DNA of 14,931 bases, taken from Lentzea sp. (GTDB taxonomy: Bacteria; Actinomycetota; Actinomycetes; Mycobacteriales; Pseudonocardiaceae). This document shows positions 12,081 to 14,931 of the stretch, one piece after another. The DNA lies in the NCBI GenBank assembly GCA_030146905.1, contig JASLAV010001107.1:1-14931 (forward strand). The letters are read 5' to 3'. The notes beneath the pieces are model-generated. The model did not search any database, was not told the DNA's origin, and was given only the letters and a program-made list of their open reading frames with translations. Both the position numbers and the translations under genes were made by a program. The stretch's first letter is position 1. The number at the start of each line of letters is the position of its first letter.

Positions 12081-14155
12081 CGTCGGTCGGAACTCCGCTC
12101 GAGCGGCAGGACGCCAGGGCGAAAGTCACCGGAGCGGCCACCTATGCCTACGAACATCAGGTCGACGACGTGCTGTACGCCTGGCCGGTGACGTCGGCCA
12201 TCGTCAAGGGACGCGTCGTCGGCATCGACGAGGCATCCGCGACAGCGGTGCCCGGCGTCGTGGCGGTCCTCCACGCGGGCAACGCCGCCGAACTGCACAC
12301 CGATTTCGATCTCGGCCCCGTGCAACAGGTGTCGGTGCCGGAACTGCTGCTGCTCCAGTCGAACGAGATCGCTTACCGGGGACAGGTCGTCGCCGCGGTC
12401 ATCGCGACCTCCTTCGAAGCCGCCCGCGAGGGAGCTGGGGCGCTCGCGGTGCGCTACGACGAACAACCGCACGACGTGGTGTTCCGGCCGAACGACCCGC
12501 GGGCTCACGTCCCGGACATGGTCGGTGACCTCGGACCCGGTCACGTGGCCCGAGGTGACGCGGACGCCGAGCTGGAGCGGGCGGAGGTACGCGTCGACGC
12601 GGTGTACACGACTCCGCCTCAGCACGCGCATCCCATGGAACCGCACGCAACCATCGCTGTCTGGATGGACGGCCGGCTGACCCTCTACAGCTCCGAGCAG
12701 GGCCCTACGAACACCAGCCAGGCGTTCGCGCTCCTGTTCGGAATGGACGCCGGTGACGTCGAAGTCATCTGCGACCACGTGGGCGGAGGGTTCGGCGCCA
12801 AGGCATCGCCTCGACCGCCGGCGATGGTCGCCGCCCTCGCCGCGCGGCTGGTCGACCGGCCTGTCAAGGTCGCGTGGAACCGGCCCCTGATGACCGCGCA
12901 CGAGACCTATCGGTCGCCGACCATCCAACGGATCGCCCTCGGCGCCGACCGCGAGGGCAAGCTGAGCGCCATCGTCCACGAGGCACAACACATGACCTCG
13001 GCCCTGTCCGGCTACGTCGACCAGACGGTCAGCTCCGCCCGGATGATGTACGCCGCCGAGCACGCCCGCACCACAGCCACCGCCGTACAGCTCGACGTAC
13101 CGTCGTCCGGCTGGATGCGAGGTCCCGGCGAGGTCCCGGGAATGTACGCACTCGAATGTGCGATGGACGAGCTCGCGCATGAGCTCAACCCCGACCCGAT
13201 CGAGTTGCGGCTCCGCACCGAGCCGTCCGTGGACCCTTCCGACGGCAAGTCCTTCAGCAGCAGGAACCTGGTGACCTGCCTGCGGACCGGTGCCGAACGG
13301 TTCGGCTGGGCGGATCGCGACCCCGGGCCCGGCCTCCGGCGTGACGGGCACTGGCTGCTCGGCACCGGCGTGGCCGCCTCCCGCTATCCCGTGTTCACAG
13401 TGCCTTCCAGCGCCTCGGCCACTGCGGAGGAAGACGGCACGTTCACCTTCGCGATCGGTGCGGTGGACATCGGCACCGGTGCGCGGACCGTGCTCGCGCA
13501 GGTGGCTGCGGACGCACTGGCCGTCCCGGTCGAGCGGATCCGTCTCGTGCTCGGCCGCGCGTCGCTCAGCACGGCCGCGTTCGCCGGGGCTTCCCTCGGC
13601 ACGGCGTCGTGGAGCTGGGCGATCGACAAGGCAGGCCGCATGCTGCGCGACCAGGGAGCGGCACCCGGACTGACGGTGCACGCCGACACCACCGAAGAGG
13701 TGGCGAAGATGCGAGACGTCAGCCGCAACGCCTACGGAGCCCAGTTCGCCGAAGTGCGCGTCAACACCGTCACGGGGCAGGTGCGCGTCGAGCGGATGCT
13801 CGGCGTCTTCGCCTGCGGCCGCATCCTCAATCCGCGGACCGCGCGTTCCCAGCTGATCGGCGGCATGATCATGGGCATCGGCGGGGCGCTCATGGAAGCC
13901 GCGGAGCTGGACGAGACCTTCGGCGACTTCGTCACCCGCGACCTCGCCGGCTACCACTTCCCAGCGCACGCCGATGTCCGCGACATCGAAGTGGTGATGC
14001 TGCCCGAACACGACGACGAGCTGAACCCACTGGGCGGCAAGGGGATTGGTGAGATCGGCGTGGTCAGCGCGGCGGCGGCCATCGCGAACGCCGTGCACCA
14101 CGCGACGGGCCGGCGCATCCGCGATCTGCCCATCAGGCTCGAAAGACTGCGTTGA
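12077..14155 (+). CDS. paoC: Molybdenum hydroxylase catalytic (molybdopterin) subunit (PaoC/YagR-like)
   Basis: This 692-residue large subunit binds the molybdenum cofactor and hydroxylates the substrate. The N-terminus TPLERQDARAKVTGAATYAYE is characteristic of the PaoC branch. The cofactor loop GGGFGAK is at 236-242, MRGPGEVPGMYALE begins at 347, and the catalytic glutamate is Glu659 in GKGIGEIG. The GAQFAEVRV and ARSQLIGGMIMGIGGAL blocks and the IANAVHHATG tail are also intact. It is somewhat shorter than E. coli PaoC, mostly between the SASATAEEDG region and GAQFAEV. PaoABC oxidises aromatic aldehydes to acids; that activity is the best guess here, but xanthine-type heterocycles cannot be excluded. 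The start overlaps the FAD-subunit stop (ATGA), with a strong GAGGAGG ribosome binding site upstream. No XdhC/PaoD-type cofactor-insertion chaperone is in the window. Confidence 0.94.
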   Translation: MTSVGTPLERQDARAKVTGAATYAYEHQVDDVLYAWPVTSAIVKGRVVGIDEASATAVPGVVAVLHAGNAAELHTDFDLGPVQQVSVPELLLLQSNEIAYRGQVVAAVIATSFEAAREGAGALAVRYDEQPHDVVFRPNDPRAHVPDMVGDLGPGHVARGDADAELERAEVRVDAVYTTPPQHAHPMEPHATIAVWMDGRLTLYSSEQGPTNTSQAFALLFGMDAGDVEVICDHVGGGFGAKASPRPPAMVAALAARLVDRPVKVAWNRPLMTAHETYRSPTIQRIALGADREGKLSAIVHEAQHMTSALSGYVDQTVSSARMMYAAEHARTTATAVQLDVPSSGWMRGPGEVPGMYALECAMDELAHELNPDPIELRLRTEPSVDPSDGKSFSSRNLVTCLRTGAERFGWADRDPGPGLRRDGHWLLGTGVAASRYPVFTVPSSASATAEEDGTFTFAIGAVDIGTGARTVLAQVAADALAVPVERIRLVLGRASLSTAAFAGASLGTASWSWAIDKAGRMLRDQGAAPGLTVHADTTEEVAKMRDVSRNAYGAQFAEVRVNTVTGQVRVERMLGVFACGRILNPRTARSQLIGGMIMGIGGALMEAAELDETFGDFVTRDLAGYHFPAHADVRDIEVVMLPEHDDELNPLGGKGIGEIGVVSAAAAIANAVHHATGRRIRDLPIRLERLR

Positions 14156-14170
14156 CCGGCAACCCCGGTC
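14154..14170 (+). other. Short hairpin GACCGG-N5-CCGGTC after the hydroxylase operon genes
   Basis: A perfect 6-bp stem with a 5-nt loop begins inside the TGA stop of the catalytic subunit (14153-14155). No T-run follows, so a strong rho-independent terminator is unlikely. It might slow 3' exonucleases or partly separate expression of the hydroxylase from the NmrA-type gene, which starts 33 bp later with its own ribosome binding site. Confidence 0.3.
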
Positions 14171-14202
14171 ACGTTCACCAGCAATTGTGAGGAGCAACAT
14201 CG

Positions 14203-14931
14203 ATGAAGGTTCTCGTGACCGGTGCGTCGGGCACGGTCGGCGGCCTGGTGGCACGCCGTCTGGCCGAGGCGAAGGTGGCCGTCCGAGGAGTCGTGCACCG
14301 GCCGGAAAGCGCTGCGGCCCTGCGACAGCTGGGCCTGCCGGGGGTGGAGGCGGTCGTTGCCGACCTCACCGACGAGGCGCATGCTCCCGAGCTGCTGCAG
14401 GACGTCGACGCCGTCTTCCTGGTCACGGCCAACGTGCCCACCCAGCTCGCCCAGGAACAGTCGGTGATCCGCGCGGCAGCCAAGGCGGACGTGCGCCGAG
14501 TGGTCAAGGTCAGCGTCGGCGGGGTGGCACCGGAAGCACCACTCGGACTCGCCCGCGTGCACCATGCGGCTGAACAGGAACTGACGGCCAGCGGTGTCGC
14601 CCACACGATCCTGCGGCCCGCGTTCTTCATGGACAACCTGCTGCAGTACATCCCGTGGATCGATCCGTCCGGACGGCTGGAGCTGCCGCTCGGCGACGCG
14701 GCGATGGCCATGATCGATGCCCGCGACATCGCCGACGTCGCCGTTGCGGAACTCACGAGCGAGTCCACCGGCGACCGCGACCTCGCGCTCACCGGTCCGG
14801 AGGATCTCACTGCCGCTCAAGCTCTGGCCAGAATCGCCGACGTCGTCGACAGGCCCCTTCAGCACGTCGACGGCACTCGCGAGAACTTCCTCCGTCGTTA
14901 CCTGGCGGACGGCAACCGGCCCGACTACGCG
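14203..14931 (+). CDS. NmrA-family NAD(P)-binding oxidoreductase, partial (runs off right edge)
   Basis: The visible 243 residues have no stop and continue past the window. The protein opens MKVLVTGASGTVGGLVARRL, a Rossmann nucleotide-binding loop (GASGTVG, 7-13). It continues with FLVTANVPTQLAQEQ (72-86), VKVSVGGVAP (101-110), the family motif ILRPAFFMDNLL (136-147) and IDARDIADVAVAELT (171-185). This is the atypical short-chain dehydrogenase group that includes NmrA, quinone reductase QOR2 (YtfG) and sugar-epimerase-like sensors. The Tyr-xxx-Lys pair of classical SDRs is missing in the expected place. Members are either NADPH-dependent reductases (quinones, for example) or redox sensors. 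The ATG at 14203 has GAGGAG about 8 nt upstream. It lies 47 bp after the hydroxylase catalytic subunit on the same strand, so it is likely a distal gene of the same operon. Confidence 0.9.
   Translation, partial: MKVLVTGASGTVGGLVARRLAEAKVAVRGVVHRPESAAALRQLGLPGVEAVVADLTDEAHAPELLQDVDAVFLVTANVPTQLAQEQSVIRAAAKADVRRVVKVSVGGVAPEAPLGLARVHHAAEQELTASGVAHTILRPAFFMDNLLQYIPWIDPSGRLELPLGDAAMAMIDARDIADVAVAELTSESTGDRDLALTGPEDLTAAQALARIADVVDRPLQHVDGTRENFLRRYLADGNRPDYA

Noticed and set aside
11777..14254. Very long minus-strand open frame (825 codons) opposite the molybdenum hydroxylase genes
   Set aside because: It is antisense to genes with complete cofactor motifs; its translation is rich in Arg, Gly and His with no recognisable domain, which is usual for high-GC antisense frames.

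Overview
The window is high-GC DNA whose genes have mostly G/C third codon positions, frequent GTG starts and LAL-type regulators. It fits an actinomycete chromosome; the sequence alone does not fix the genus. No RNA genes, insertion sequences, integrases or CRISPR arrays were seen.

Left part (1-7993): a regulator/hydrolase neighbourhood. It holds two intact, closely related LAL regulators (ATPase - helical repeats - LuxR HTH; 1351-4089 and 5270-7993, both +). Between them on the minus strand is an alpha/beta hydrolase of the hormone-sensitive-lipase type (4143-5102). It converges on the first regulator and diverges from the second across a 167-bp promoter region. Upstream (161-745) lies a decayed third copy. 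This is the first ~130 codons of a LAL gene with a premature stop, a frameshift and lost Walker residues, joined directly to the C-terminal end of the same kind of hydrolase. So the LAL/hydrolase pairing occurs twice in the window, once as a relic. The stretch 746-1350 holds no convincing intact gene.

Middle (8026-9002, minus strand): a tightly coupled two-gene unit. An NADPH-dependent F420-reductase-like Rossmann protein is followed after 8 bp by a small UBP-type zinc-finger protein, whose ribosome binding site overlaps the stop of the first gene.

Right part (9226-14931, + strand): a probable operon diverging from the F420-reductase unit. It starts with an MFS transporter, followed by the three subunits of a molybdenum hydroxylase of the PaoABC/YagTSR type (2Fe-2S, FAD with extra cysteines for a 4Fe-4S cluster, and molybdopterin subunit, joined by ATGA overlaps). 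It ends with an NmrA-type NAD(P)-binding protein that runs off the window. The set suggests oxidation of aldehydes or heterocycles with associated redox and export functions. The substrate cannot be read from the sequence.

The most notable signals are the LAL/hydrolase relic, the almost identical DNA-binding helices of the two intact LALs, inverted repeats in both divergent promoter regions, and the coupling of a ubiquitin-type zinc finger to an F420-type reductase.
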